Assembly (NCBI RefSeq): GCF_004010155.1
Contig: NZ_RRYH01000005.1
Span: 186,001-250,000 of the forward strand
DNA: 64,000 nucleotides
Reading direction: 5' to 3'
From: Solirhodobacter olei
GTDB lineage: Bacteria > Pseudomonadota > Alphaproteobacteria > Rhodobacterales > Rhodobacteraceae
A program made the translations under genes and the position numbers. Positions 51,649 through 60,032 of this stretch are shown here, piece after piece (the stretch's first letter is position 1; each line of letters opens with the position of its first letter). The notes under the pieces were generated by a model. The model had not been told where the DNA came from, made no database searches, and saw only the letters and a list, made by a program, of their open reading frames with translations.

Positions 51649-52770
51649 TCAGGCCACGTGTTCAGCATTCCTCTCGGGCGCCAGCACCGCCTCGGCGATC
51701 TCGTGGAAGCGCTCGCGCACCGGGCCATCGTTCCGGGGATCGGCGAGCGTGGTGGTCCAGCGCGGCAGCCTGTCCTCTTCGTCGACGAGGTCGCAGTCGA
51801 AGCTCTCCAGCAACCGGCGGCTTTCCCCGGGCAGGGCCGCCGGGATCTCGTATCCGGCGAGGCGGCCCCAGAGCCCGGTCCAGCAGCGCGCCACGGTCCA
51901 GGGATTGTAGCCGCCGCCGCCGAGAACGACGGTAGAGGGCGCGATCCGGGCGAGCGCCACCACCGCATCCCAGAGCGCCACGTTCGAAAGCTCCAGCGAG
52001 GAGAGCGGATCGCCCGCGAGCGGGTCTGCGCCGCAGGTGATCACTACCGCCTCCGGCGCGAAGCCCTGGGCGAGTGGCAGCACGGCGCGCGCCATCAGCA
52101 GGCCGAATTCGCTGTCGTTCATCCGCCCGGGCACCGGCAGGTTGCGGGCGTTGCCGCCCGCGCGGTCGCCAAGGCGGCCAGTGAAGGGCCAGCGGTTCTC
52201 CTCGTGGATCGAGACGGTCATCACCCGCGCCTCATCGGCAAAGGCCGCCTCCACCCCATCGCCGTGATGGGCGTCGAGATCGACGTAGAGGACGCGGGAC
52301 ATCCCCTCGTCCAAGAGCGTCAGAATGGCGAAGACCGGGTCGTTGAAGAAGCAGAAGCCGGAGGCATGGGCCGGCATGCCGTGATGGGTGCCGCCCGAGG
52401 GGTGATAGGCGACCCCGCCCCGCGCCGCGATCCGCGCCGCCTGGACCGAACCGCCGACCGAGGTGCCGGCGCGCTCGTAGAGGCCCGGGAACACCGGGTT
52501 CTCCAGCGTGCCGATCCGGAAGCGCGCGCGGGCCTCGTCACTGACGCGGCGGGTCGCCTCTGCCGCCACGATGGCGTCGATGTAGTCCGGGGCGTGAAAG
52601 GCCAGAAGCTCCTCGCGGCTGGCGCGGTGGCTTTGGACATAGCCGCCGGGCAGCCAGCCGAGATGGTCCGCGAGATCCAGCACCGCGCCGACGCGCTGGA
52701 TGGCGAGGGGATGATTCCCCCGGTACCCGGTGGCGCGGTAGATCTCGGAGCTGATGAACTGGGCGTGCAT
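51649..52770 (-). CDS. Histone-deacetylase-superfamily (AcuC-like) deacylase
   Basis: 373 residues from the ATG at 52770 after AGAGG. All catalytic elements of the class I arginase/deacetylase fold are present: general-base pair His129-His130 in GGTHHGMP, zinc ligands Asp166 and His168 in YVDLDAHHGDGVEAAF and Asp249 in CGADPLAGDPL, and the transition-state Tyr288 in LGGGGYNPWTVARCW. Bacterial members deacetylate acetoin-utilisation enzymes or polyamines. Here it is the first gene of the lipoate-assembly transcript, so the substrate may be an acylated lysine, possibly on LbpA; that is inference. Confidence 0.88.
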   Translation of the reverse strand: MHAQFISSEIYRATGYRGNHPLAIQRVGAVLDLADHLGWLPGGYVQSHRASREELLAFHAPDYIDAIVAAEATRRVSDEARARFRIGTLENPVFPGLYERAGTSVGGSVQAARIAARGGVAYHPSGGTHHGMPAHASGFCFFNDPVFAILTLLDEGMSRVLYVDLDAHHGDGVEAAFADEARVMTVSIHEENRWPFTGRLGDRAGGNARNLPVPGRMNDSEFGLLMARAVLPLAQGFAPEAVVITCGADPLAGDPLSSLELSNVALWDAVVALARIAPSTVVLGGGGYNPWTVARCWTGLWGRLAGYEIPAALPGESRRLLESFDCDLVDEEDRLPRWTTTLADPRNDGPVRERFHEIAEAVLAPERNAEHVA

Positions 52771-52824
52771 CCGGGCCTCTTCGGGCGGCGCGTGACCGGG
52801 GACGCCCCGGCGGCACGGCCACCC

Positions 52825-52964
52825 ATTCGAATCATAATATTCCAATTTTTGGATACGACCGCAAATCTTTCCTTTCGACCCCGACACGCCACCGGCCAAG
52901 GCTCGCCGGATTCATACCCAAATTAGAATGTTTCGTTGACAGGGGCCCGCCGCGAGCCGATCCT
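52825..52964. promoter_or_regulatory. Divergent control region between the deacetylase and amidotransferase-like genes
   Basis: A/T-rich. It contains ATATTCCAATT (52837-52847), on the minus strand AATTGGAATAT, identical to the core of the TauE operator. It also contains ATTC-N12-GAAT (52910-52929). A consensus -35 TTGACA (52936-52941) with a poor -10 (GATCCT, 17 bases on) serves the plus-strand gene. It is likely a shared control point for both arms of the sHdr locus. Confidence 0.55.
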
Positions 52965-52997
52965 TTGGGCTGTCCCTGGAGCCGAAGCGAAGGCGCA

Positions 52998-53699
52998 ATG
53001 AAGACAATCTGCGTGATCCAGCACACCGAGGCCGAGTATCTCGGCCTGCTGGAGGACCATCTGGAAGGCCGCAACATCCGCTTCCATTACAAGCGGCCCT
53101 TCACCTCCGGCGGCACCCTGCCGGCCTCGGCCGAGGGCTATGACGGGCTGATGCTGCTGGGCGGCGGTCCTTACGGCGTGGTCTCGGGCCATATCCTGCC
53201 GAGCCTCGGGCATGAACTGCGGCTGACGCGTGCGTTCCTGTCTGCCGGACTGCCGGTGGTGGGGTTCGAACTCGGCGCGGTGCTTCTGTCCATCGCGGCC
53301 GGGGGCGGGGCAGAGGAGGCGCCGCTGCGCTTCACGCTAGAATCGGCGCAGGCGACCGGGGCGGGCCGACTCGGCGGGCAGATGCCGGAGGTGTTCCCCC
53401 TCGCCTGCTATCTGCGCGACGCCCCTGCCCTGCCCGCGGAGGCGACGATTCTGGCCCGCGGTCAGGACGGCGCGCCGCTCGTTTTCGGGATCGGGGACAA
53501 CAGCCTTGGGTTCCTCGGCCATCCCGGCATGAAGCGCGGCATGGCGGAGGACCTGATCATGGAATTCGCTGACACGCCAGAGGATTGCGCGACGCCGCTG
53601 CAGGCGCTCGCCGTGGCCCAGGGCGAGATCGCCGAGGTGCTCAGCGGGCTGATGGTCGGCCTCGCGGCGCATACCGGCTGGATGGAGGAAATGGCCTGA
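52998..53699 (+). CDS. Class I glutamine-amidotransferase-like protein lacking catalytic residues
   Basis: 233 residues from the ATG at 52998 after GAAGG. The flavodoxin-like GATase fold is recognisable: VIQHTEAEYLGLLEDHLE, GYDGLMLLGGGPYGV, LPVVGFELGAVLLSIA, GFLGHPGMKRGM. The nucleophile-elbow Cys is replaced by Glu91 (FELG for xCLG), and the HPE glutamate is Gly177 (His175 retained). Glutamine hydrolysis is therefore not expected. I recall gat genes in sHdr loci next to lipS1/lipT; role unknown. Confidence 0.85.
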   Translation: MKTICVIQHTEAEYLGLLEDHLEGRNIRFHYKRPFTSGGTLPASAEGYDGLMLLGGGPYGVVSGHILPSLGHELRLTRAFLSAGLPVVGFELGAVLLSIAAGGGAEEAPLRFTLESAQATGAGRLGGQMPEVFPLACYLRDAPALPAEATILARGQDGAPLVFGIGDNSLGFLGHPGMKRGMAEDLIMEFADTPEDCATPLQALAVAQGEIAEVLSGLMVGLAAHTGWMEEMA

Positions 53700-53730
53700 G
53701 CGGAGAACCGGCGGGCGGAAAGATTAACGA

Positions 53731-53761
53731 TATTGCATATTCGAATTCTTGCATCTAACGT
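53731..53761 (+). promoter_or_regulatory. Promoter and operator of the sHdr operon
   Basis: TTGCAT (53733-53738), 17 bases, TAACGT (53756-53761) is a plausible promoter. The spacer holds ATTCGAATTC. On the minus strand the region reads TGCAAGAATTCGAATATG, matching TGCAGGAATTGGAATATG upstream of TauE at 16 of 18 positions. A repressor bound here would block RNA polymerase. ArsR-family sulfane-sulfur sensors (SqrR, BigR, sHdrR) control comparable genes, but none is encoded in the window. Confidence 0.6.
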
Positions 53762-53833
53762 GACTGAAGATGACTGTGCGGGACCACACCGTTCTGGGAG
53801 GAACGGCCCCGCGATGGCCCTGGGAGGATGAAC

Positions 53834-54214
53834 GTGGCGAGCAAACTGATCATCGTGATGGTCAATACAGACCCCCGCAACGGCGAGGAGCTGGGCGCGC
53901 CCTTCTTCCAGGCCACCGTCGCCGCGGCGATGGATTACGAGGTGGAGGTCATCTGCACCGCCACCGCGGGACAGCTGATGAAGAAGGGCGTGGCCGAGAA
54001 ACTCGTGGTCAAGCCCGGCTCGCCCAAGACCGTCTATGACTTCATCAAGGACGCGCATGACGCAGGCGCGAAGTTCTACTGCTGCTCGCCCAATCTCGAC
54101 CTCTTCGACATGACCGCGGACGACCTGATCCCCGAATGCGAGGGCATCGTCGGCGGTGCCAAGGTGATCGAGGACATCATGGAAGACGACGACGCGAAGG
54201 TGTTGACCTACTGA
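53834..54214 (+). CDS. dsrE3C: DsrE-family sulfurtransferase, DsrE3C-like
   Basis: 126 residues from the GTG at 53834, six bases after GGAGG; the ATG at 53828 abuts the ribosome site. Small DsrE fold: KLIIVMVNTDPRNGEELGAPFFQA, then FYCCSPNLDLFDM with adjacent Cys83-Cys84. It is expected to bind a persulfide and exchange sulfur with TusA before delivery to the sHdr complex. It is the first gene of the rightward sHdr operon, 25 bases before hdrC1. Confidence 0.85.
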   Translation: MASKLIIVMVNTDPRNGEELGAPFFQATVAAAMDYEVEVICTATAGQLMKKGVAEKLVVKPGSPKTVYDFIKDAHDAGAKFYCCSPNLDLFDMTADDLIPECEGIVGGAKVIEDIMEDDDAKVLTY

Positions 54215-54239
54215 CGCCCATTTTCGCGGGGAGGCGAAG

Positions 54240-55016
54240 ATGAACGCCCATGTGCAGACGACCAATCCGCAGATCTCCGATCCTGTGTCGGAGAAGCCGG
54301 TGGTGCCTTACGAGGAACTGGAGGAGATCTTCGACGATATCCGCACCCATGCGGTCTATGCGTCCGAGATCCACGGCTGCCTGAACTGCGGCATCTGCAC
54401 CGCCACCTGCCCCTCGGCGCATTACTACGACTACAGCCCCCGCGAGATCGTGCAGCTGCTGTGGACGGAGAACCTCGAGGGCATCTACGACGCGATGCAG
54501 GAGAAGATCTGGGCCTGCGCCCAGTGCTACACCTGCGCCGCCCGCTGCCCGTTCGAGAACTCGCCCGGCGGCCTCGTCATGATCATGCGAGAGGTGGCGA
54601 TCAAGCACGGGATGGAAAGCGCCAAGGAGGTGCTGCGGCCGTTCAGCCGCGTGCTTCTGAAGGTCGTCTCCACCGGCAACCAGCTGGCGCCCAACATGAT
54701 CACCAAGGAGGCGTTCCCCGACTGGGGTCCGAACGTCGCCAAGGTCGACGCGCCGCTGGCGATCCTGCGCAAGGCGATCCCGATGCCGACCATGCACACG
54801 CTGGACACGGCCTGGGAGGTCAACCTGAAGACCTCGGTCGAGCTCTACACCATCTGGGAGGCGACCGGCGTCCTGGATCAACTTGAAATCGTTGATGAAA
54901 ACCTCTTCGACGTGGTCTCCGACGTGATGGAGGAGAAGCGCGAGGAGTGGGAAGACTGGCTCGACGAGCAGGACGACGACGACGAGGACGACGATACGGA
55001 CGGCGACGACGAATAG
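54240..55016 (+). CDS. hdrC1: sHdr complex subunit HdrC1
   Basis: 258 residues with two 4Fe-4S ferredoxin motifs: C47-x2-C50-x2-C53-x3-C57 (CLNCGICTATCP) and C93-x2-C96-x2-C99-x3-C103 (CAQCYTCAARCP). Iron-sulfur electron-transfer subunit paired with HdrB1. The C-terminus is an extreme acidic tail (DEQDDDDEDDDTDGDDE). Strong GGGGAGG ribosome site. In sHdr the complex oxidises protein-bound sulfane sulfur towards sulfite in the cytoplasm. Confidence 0.93.
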   Translation: MNAHVQTTNPQISDPVSEKPVVPYEELEEIFDDIRTHAVYASEIHGCLNCGICTATCPSAHYYDYSPREIVQLLWTENLEGIYDAMQEKIWACAQCYTCAARCPFENSPGGLVMIMREVAIKHGMESAKEVLRPFSRVLLKVVSTGNQLAPNMITKEAFPDWGPNVAKVDAPLAILRKAIPMPTMHTLDTAWEVNLKTSVELYTIWEATGVLDQLEIVDENLFDVVSDVMEEKREEWEDWLDEQDDDDEDDDTDGDDE

Positions 55017-55059
55017 GCCCCCGGCCCCCGGCCGGGGCGCACCTGAAGGAGGACGCGAC

Positions 55060-56430
55060 ATGGCATCCGAAACCAATGGCAAGAGCGGCGCATTCAGCGG
55101 CTTCGGCGCCGACTGGCAGCCCAGCAACCTCTCGGCAGCGGAGGCGCGCCGCGCCACCGACTGGGTCGAGGCGAAGATCGACAAGCGGGCGCTGCTGACC
55201 TCCAAGGAGCGCAAGGAAGACGTCCGCGACGCGATGTGGCAGCTGGAGAAGGAGGGCCAGATCCTGGTCCACCGGATCGGCGAGCAGCACAAGCCGATCA
55301 TGGCCAAGACGCTTTACGGCTGGGACAAGAAGATCCCGACCACGAACCTCTGGCACCACAAGTCCTGCGGCCAGTGCGGGAACATCCCGGGCTATCCGTC
55401 GTCGGTCCTCTGGCTGATGAACAAGATGGAGCTCAACTACCTCGACGAGACCGACCAGACCTCGTGCACGGCGTGGAACTACCATGGCTCGGGCATCGGC
55501 AACGTGGTCTCGCTGGCGGCGGTGTTCCTGAGGAACTTCCACCAGGCCTATGTCTCCGCCAAGGCGCAGGGCCTGCCGGAGGGGACCTATTACCCGCTCG
55601 TCCATTGCGGCACCTCCTTCGGCAACTACAAGGAGATGCGGCATTTCCTGGTGCATTCGGCAGAGCTGCGCGAGGAGGTGACGAAGATCCTCGGCAAGCT
55701 CGGCCGGCTGATCGACGGCAAGCTGCTGATCCCGGAGGAGGTCGTCCACTACTCCGAATGGCTGCACGTGATGCGCCACCGGATCAAGGATTTCCAGGAA
55801 ATCGACGTCTCCCACATCCGAACCACCGTCCACCCGGCCTGCCACGTCTACAAGATGGTGCCGGAGGACGTGATCTACGACGACACCGTGCTGGACGGGA
55901 ACCGCGTGGCGGTGACCACCGGCCTTCTGCAGACGCTCGGCACCCAGGTGATCGACTATTCCACCTGGTACGACTGCTGCGGCTTCGGCTTCCGCCATAT
56001 CATCGGCGAGCGGGAATTCACCCGGTCCTTCGCCATCGACCGCAAGATCAAGGTCGCGGTGGAGGAGGCGAAATCCGACGCGATGATCGGCCATGACACC
56101 GGCTGCATCACAACGCTGGACAAGAACCAGTGGATCGGCCGCGCGGTCGACAAGGTCTACGAGCTGCCGGTGATGGCCGATTGCCAGTTCGCCGCGCTGG
56201 TCTGCGGCGCGCATCCCTACAAGCTGGCGCAACTCCACTGGCACGCCTCCCCCTTCGAGAAGCTTCTGGAAAAGATGGGCATCGACTGGGAGGCCAAGAA
56301 GGCGGAGTTCGAGGCCTATCTGGAAGAGGTCAAGGCCGGGCGGATCGAGACCCTTTACGACCCGAAGCGGGCCATCACCTCTGGCCCCGGCTACGTCAAA
56401 CCCAAGTCCCTTGCAGGAGCGGAGAAGTGA
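55060..56430 (+). CDS. hdrB1: sHdr complex subunit HdrB1
   Basis: 456 residues, longer than HdrB2 because of an N-terminal extension of about 100 residues. Two CCG-type cysteine-rich domains are visible: the first with HKSCGQCGNIPGYPSS and QTSCTAWNYHGSG, the second with HPACHVYK, YDCCGFGFRH and GHDTGCITTLDKNQ. In classical HdrB such domains hold noncubane 4Fe-4S clusters that handle disulfides. The stop overlaps the hdrA GTG by four bases. AAGGAGG lies before the ATG. Confidence 0.93.
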   Translation: MASETNGKSGAFSGFGADWQPSNLSAAEARRATDWVEAKIDKRALLTSKERKEDVRDAMWQLEKEGQILVHRIGEQHKPIMAKTLYGWDKKIPTTNLWHHKSCGQCGNIPGYPSSVLWLMNKMELNYLDETDQTSCTAWNYHGSGIGNVVSLAAVFLRNFHQAYVSAKAQGLPEGTYYPLVHCGTSFGNYKEMRHFLVHSAELREEVTKILGKLGRLIDGKLLIPEEVVHYSEWLHVMRHRIKDFQEIDVSHIRTTVHPACHVYKMVPEDVIYDDTVLDGNRVAVTTGLLQTLGTQVIDYSTWYDCCGFGFRHIIGEREFTRSFAIDRKIKVAVEEAKSDAMIGHDTGCITTLDKNQWIGRAVDKVYELPVMADCQFAALVCGAHPYKLAQLHWHASPFEKLLEKMGIDWEAKKAEFEAYLEEVKAGRIETLYDPKRAITSGPGYVKPKSLAGAEK

Positions 56431-57479
56431 GCGAGCCTATCCTGATCGTCGGCGGGGGGCCCGCCGGGTTGTCCGCCGCCCATGCCGCGGCCTCCGCCGG
56501 GCGGAAGGTGATCCTCGTGGAGAAGGAGGACCGTCTTGGCGGCGCGCCGATCCTTTCGGGCTATGCCCGGCTGGTGCCGAGCCATGAATGGGCGGCCGAC
56601 GCGATCGGCGCCATGGTCAAGCGCGTCGTCGAGAATCCGAATGTCGAGGTCCGCCTGAACACGCAGGTGCAGGCCTTCAGCGGGGAACCCGGCGCCTTCA
56701 CCGCCACCTTGAAGGACGGCGGCAATATCTCGGCGGCCAGCACGATCCTGACCACGGGCTTCACCCATTTCGACAGCGTCAACAAGCCGGAGTGGGGCTT
56801 TGGCACCTACCCGGACGTGGTGACGACGACGCAGGTTGAACAGATGATCTCCTCCGGCCGGGGGGTGCGCTGCCCGTCGGACGGCAGGAAGCCCGACCGC
56901 GTGGCGATCCTGCTCTGCGTCGGCTCGCGCGACCGGCAGATCGGGCGGGAATGGTGCTCGAAGATCTGCTGCACCGTCTCCTCCAACCTCGCCATGGAAA
57001 TCCGCGAGGAGCTGCCGAATTCCAACGTCTACATCTACTACATGGATATCCGGACCTTCGGCCTCTACGAGGGCGAATTCTACTGGGGCAGCCAGGAGGA
57101 ATATAAGGTCAAGTACATCAAGGCCCGCATCGCCGAGGTCACCTCGGACGGCAAACGGCTGCTGGTGAAGGGCGAGGACACGCTGGTCAAGCGGCCAATC
57201 TCGATCCCCTTCGACATGGTGGTCCACGCCGTGGGCATGGACCCGAACGTCGACAACATGACGCTTTCGTCGGTCTTCGGGGTAGACCTGAACAAGTACG
57301 GCTACATCGGGCGCGCCAACACCTACACCACGCTCTGCCAGACCTCGCGGCCCGGCGTCTTCGTGGCCGGCGCCGCCTCGGGGCCGGAGACGATCGACGA
57401 CTCGATCGCGCAGGGAAGTGCCGCGGCTATCGCGGCGCTGAACTTCGCGGCCGGCGCGGTGAGCGCGGCGGCAGAGTGA
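56427..57479 (+). CDS. hdrA: sHdr complex FAD subunit HdrA
   Basis: 350 residues from a GTG coupled to the hdrB1 stop. FAD-binding VGGGPAGLSAAHAAASAGRK at the N-terminus, the Cys-rich segment LLCVGSRDRQIG followed by WCSKICCTVSSN, and the C-terminal GVFVAGAASGPETIDDSIAQG. It is the short sHdrA type without the ferredoxin and selenocysteine parts of methanogen HdrA. It is predicted to be the flavin hub of the complex, delivering electrons to NAD+ or another carrier. Confidence 0.93.
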   Translation: MSEPILIVGGGPAGLSAAHAAASAGRKVILVEKEDRLGGAPILSGYARLVPSHEWAADAIGAMVKRVVENPNVEVRLNTQVQAFSGEPGAFTATLKDGGNISAASTILTTGFTHFDSVNKPEWGFGTYPDVVTTTQVEQMISSGRGVRCPSDGRKPDRVAILLCVGSRDRQIGREWCSKICCTVSSNLAMEIREELPNSNVYIYYMDIRTFGLYEGEFYWGSQEEYKVKYIKARIAEVTSDGKRLLVKGEDTLVKRPISIPFDMVVHAVGMDPNVDNMTLSSVFGVDLNKYGYIGRANTYTTLCQTSRPGVFVAGAASGPETIDDSIAQGSAAAIAALNFAAGAVSAAAE

Positions 57480-58357
57480 TGTTCGGGCTGGGGCGCAGGG
57501 CGGAGACTGCGGGGGCGCCGGTGGCGCCGCCCGTGCTGGACCTGTCCGGCCCGACCCTGCGGCGCGCCTTCGAGCACCTGGTGAAATCGGCCGAGCCCAC
57601 GGGCGGGATCGAGCGCTACGTGATGGCGCTGACGCTTAAGGCCTCGCTTTTCGAGGAGCTCCTCGGCAAGGGCCGCGTCGGCCAGCTGACCGAGACCGAG
57701 TTCCTCGACCTCGCCGCGTTCATTACGCCCGTGCGCCGCAAGGTCGGCACCTACCTGGGCGAGGCGGGATTCGAGGCGCTGCGGATGCGGCTGGAGGCGC
57801 TGCTGGCGGGCTGGTCCGACACCGGAACCGCAGACGCGCGGCTGGCGCAGTTCACCGCGCGCTTCCCGCAGGACAAGGCGCATCGCTGGGTCCGCGACCT
57901 CGGCGCAGAGGTGCTGCATTTCATCGCGCCGGACCGCTACCCGCTGATGTGCCGCTGGATCTGGGACGCAAAGGTGAAGACCGGCGTGCTGCGCGAGATC
58001 TGGTTCGCCGAGGACGTCGCCACCGCAACGATCGAGGTGGCCGACGACGCGCTGGCCTTCCGCACGCTCGCCTCGGAACTGGAGGAGTTCCTGACCTCCG
58101 AAGGCGTCTTTCGCGACCTGCCCTTCTACAGCGACCTGCTGATGGCGCATGTCTACGCCGATTACATCAACGACCGCGGCGGCAGCCTGATGCGCGCCGA
58201 ATTCGCCACCGCCGCCGACCCGATGCTGCACACGCGCCGGATGCTCGGCCTCGACGCGGTGGACACCGAGACCGGCCGCACGCGGCTGAAGCTGATCGAC
58301 GGCACCGCCCATGTCCTAGGCACCCCGAAGGCGATCCCCCGCCAGGAGACCCACTGA
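57479..58357 (+). CDS. Conserved protein of the sHdr operon, between hdrA and hdrC2
   Basis: 292 residues. The start is the ATG at 57479 overlapping the hdrA stop by one base (a GTG three bases earlier is possible). It is mainly helical, soluble, with only one Cys (YPLMCRWIWDAKVKTG). No recognised domain. A hypothetical gene in this position is a constant feature of sHdr operons, so a subunit or assembly role is likely. It overlaps hdrC2 by one base. Confidence 0.85.
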   Translation: MFGLGRRAETAGAPVAPPVLDLSGPTLRRAFEHLVKSAEPTGGIERYVMALTLKASLFEELLGKGRVGQLTETEFLDLAAFITPVRRKVGTYLGEAGFEALRMRLEALLAGWSDTGTADARLAQFTARFPQDKAHRWVRDLGAEVLHFIAPDRYPLMCRWIWDAKVKTGVLREIWFAEDVATATIEVADDALAFRTLASELEEFLTSEGVFRDLPFYSDLLMAHVYADYINDRGGSLMRAEFATAADPMLHTRRMLGLDAVDTETGRTRLKLIDGTAHVLGTPKAIPRQETH

Positions 58358-59103
58358 TGCCCATTCACGAGAAATCCCTGATCCGGCCCGAGAACCTGCG
58401 CGAACAGGAAAATCTCGTCATCGAGGGGATGGACGTCTCCGGCCACTGGTCGACTTTCATCGAAAGCCGCGCGGTGACCGATTACAACGAGGCGCTGCAG
58501 GAGGAGATCGCGGCGCTGCCGGGCGGGGAGAACATCCACCGCTGCTGGCAATGCGGATCCTGCACCAACGCCTGCACGGTCAACGCGGTGAACCCGGAGT
58601 TCAACCCCCGCTACTGGATCTACCTGATCCGGCTGGGGATGGAGGATGAGCTGCTGCGCGACAAGGACATCATCTGGCAATGCGTCAGCTGCAACAAATG
58701 CACCTACGCCTGCCCGCGCGACGTGGTGCCCGAGGGCGTGATGAAGGCCACCGCGCATTGGCTGGAGCTGAAGGGCCACACGCCGAAATCGCCCTCGATG
58801 CTGTTCGACGAGGTGTTTGCCGGGCAGGTCATCAAAACCGGCCGGATCGAGGACGGGCTCGTGCTGCGCGACTTCTTCAAGCGCACCGGGCAGCCGCTGA
58901 ACCAGCCCTGGCTCGTCGCGATGGTCCTCGGGCTCGTGAAGCGGTTCCCGCTGGCCTACCTGATCAAGCTCGGCATCGCGACGATCCGGCCGGACCGGAC
59001 CCGCGGCTGGGGCCGCGCCCGCGACGCGATCAACGAATACGCCGAAGAGGTCGAGGCGCAGAACCGCAAGGCGCTTGGCCTTGGCGCGAAGGGAGCGAAG
59101 TGA
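58357..59103 (+). CDS. hdrC2: sHdr complex subunit HdrC2
   Basis: 248 residues with two 4Fe-4S motifs: C63-x2-C66-x2-C69-x3-C73 (CWQCGSCTNACTV, with Thr-Val instead of the usual Pro after the last Cys) and C109-x2-C112-x2-C115-x3-C119 (CVSCNKCTYACP). Electron-transfer partner of HdrB2. One-base overlaps on both sides show tight coupling. Confidence 0.93.
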   Translation: MPIHEKSLIRPENLREQENLVIEGMDVSGHWSTFIESRAVTDYNEALQEEIAALPGGENIHRCWQCGSCTNACTVNAVNPEFNPRYWIYLIRLGMEDELLRDKDIIWQCVSCNKCTYACPRDVVPEGVMKATAHWLELKGHTPKSPSMLFDEVFAGQVIKTGRIEDGLVLRDFFKRTGQPLNQPWLVAMVLGLVKRFPLAYLIKLGIATIRPDRTRGWGRARDAINEYAEEVEAQNRKALGLGAKGAK

Positions 59104-60032
59104 TGGCGCAGGACATGAAGCACAAGAAGGTCGCCTATTATCCCGGCTGCGCGCTCGAGGGGTCGGGCCATGCCTACAACCGCTCGACCAAGGCCGTCGG
59201 CAAGGCGCTGGGGCTGGACCTGGTGGAGCTGAAGAACTGGAACTGCTGCGGGGCGATGGAGGTCAAGAACGTCGACCCGAAGATCCAAACCTACCTGTCG
59301 GCCCGCAACCTCTCGATCACCGAACAGATGGGCTTCGACACGGTGATGGCGCCCTGCAACGGCTGCTATCACAACCTCAAGAAGGCGGAATACGACCTCG
59401 CCCATGACGCGGGTTCCAAGGAGGTCAACAGCCGGCTCAGCCAGAAGGCCGGGCACAAGACCTACGAGGCCGGCCAGGTGGAGACGATCCACGCGCTCGA
59501 CTGGATCAAGCGCTCGATCGGCGAGGACGGCATCCGCGCGCGGGTGAAGAACTCGCTGAAGGGTCTGAAGATCGCCAACTACTACGGCTGCATGTACACC
59601 CGCCCGCGCCACATCTTCCCCGAGAAGGACCAGGGCCCGGGCTCGGAAAGCACCGCAAAGCCGCATTTCATGGACGACATCCTGGCCGCCGCGGGCGCCG
59701 AGAACGTCGATTTCCCGCTGAAGACCGCCTGCTGCGGCGGGGCGCATACGCTGTCGGACAGCGACACTTCGACGAAGCTCGTCCTCAACATCCTGACGGC
59801 CGCCGAGGCCTGCGGCGCAGATGTCGTCGCCACCGAATGCCCGACCTGCCACACCGGGCTGGAGATGCACCAGATCCGGGCCGAGAAGGTTCTGGGCCGC
59901 AAGACGAATATCAAGATCCTCTATTTCACCCAGCTTCTGGGCATGGCCCTGGGGCTGTCGGCAAAGACCGTGGGCGTGAACGAGAACTTCTCGGACGCGC
60001 GCCCGCTTCTGCGGGAGAAAGGGCTGGGGTGA
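59103..60032 (+). CDS. hdrB2: sHdr complex subunit HdrB2
   Basis: 309 residues, two complete CCG domains: PGCALEG (Cys16), NWNCCGAME (Cys48-49), APCNGCYHNL (Cys85, Cys88), then GCMYTRPRH, ACCGGAHTL and ECPTCHTGLE. This matches the noncubane cluster ligands of HdrB, here in both domains. It is thought to form the catalytic site where the lipoyl-bound sulfur of LbpA is processed. The ATG overlaps the hdrC2 stop by one base. Confidence 0.94.
   Translation: MAQDMKHKKVAYYPGCALEGSGHAYNRSTKAVGKALGLDLVELKNWNCCGAMEVKNVDPKIQTYLSARNLSITEQMGFDTVMAPCNGCYHNLKKAEYDLAHDAGSKEVNSRLSQKAGHKTYEAGQVETIHALDWIKRSIGEDGIRARVKNSLKGLKIANYYGCMYTRPRHIFPEKDQGPGSESTAKPHFMDDILAAAGAENVDFPLKTACCGGAHTLSDSDTSTKLVLNILTAAEACGADVVATECPTCHTGLEMHQIRAEKVLGRKTNIKILYFTQLLGMALGLSAKTVGVNENFSDARPLLREKGLG

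Noticed and set aside
53770-54039. An 89-residue frame overlapping the start of dsrE3C
   Set aside because: It is in another frame over the dsrE3C coding region and Arg/Gly-rich; the first part is the leader of the sHdr operon.
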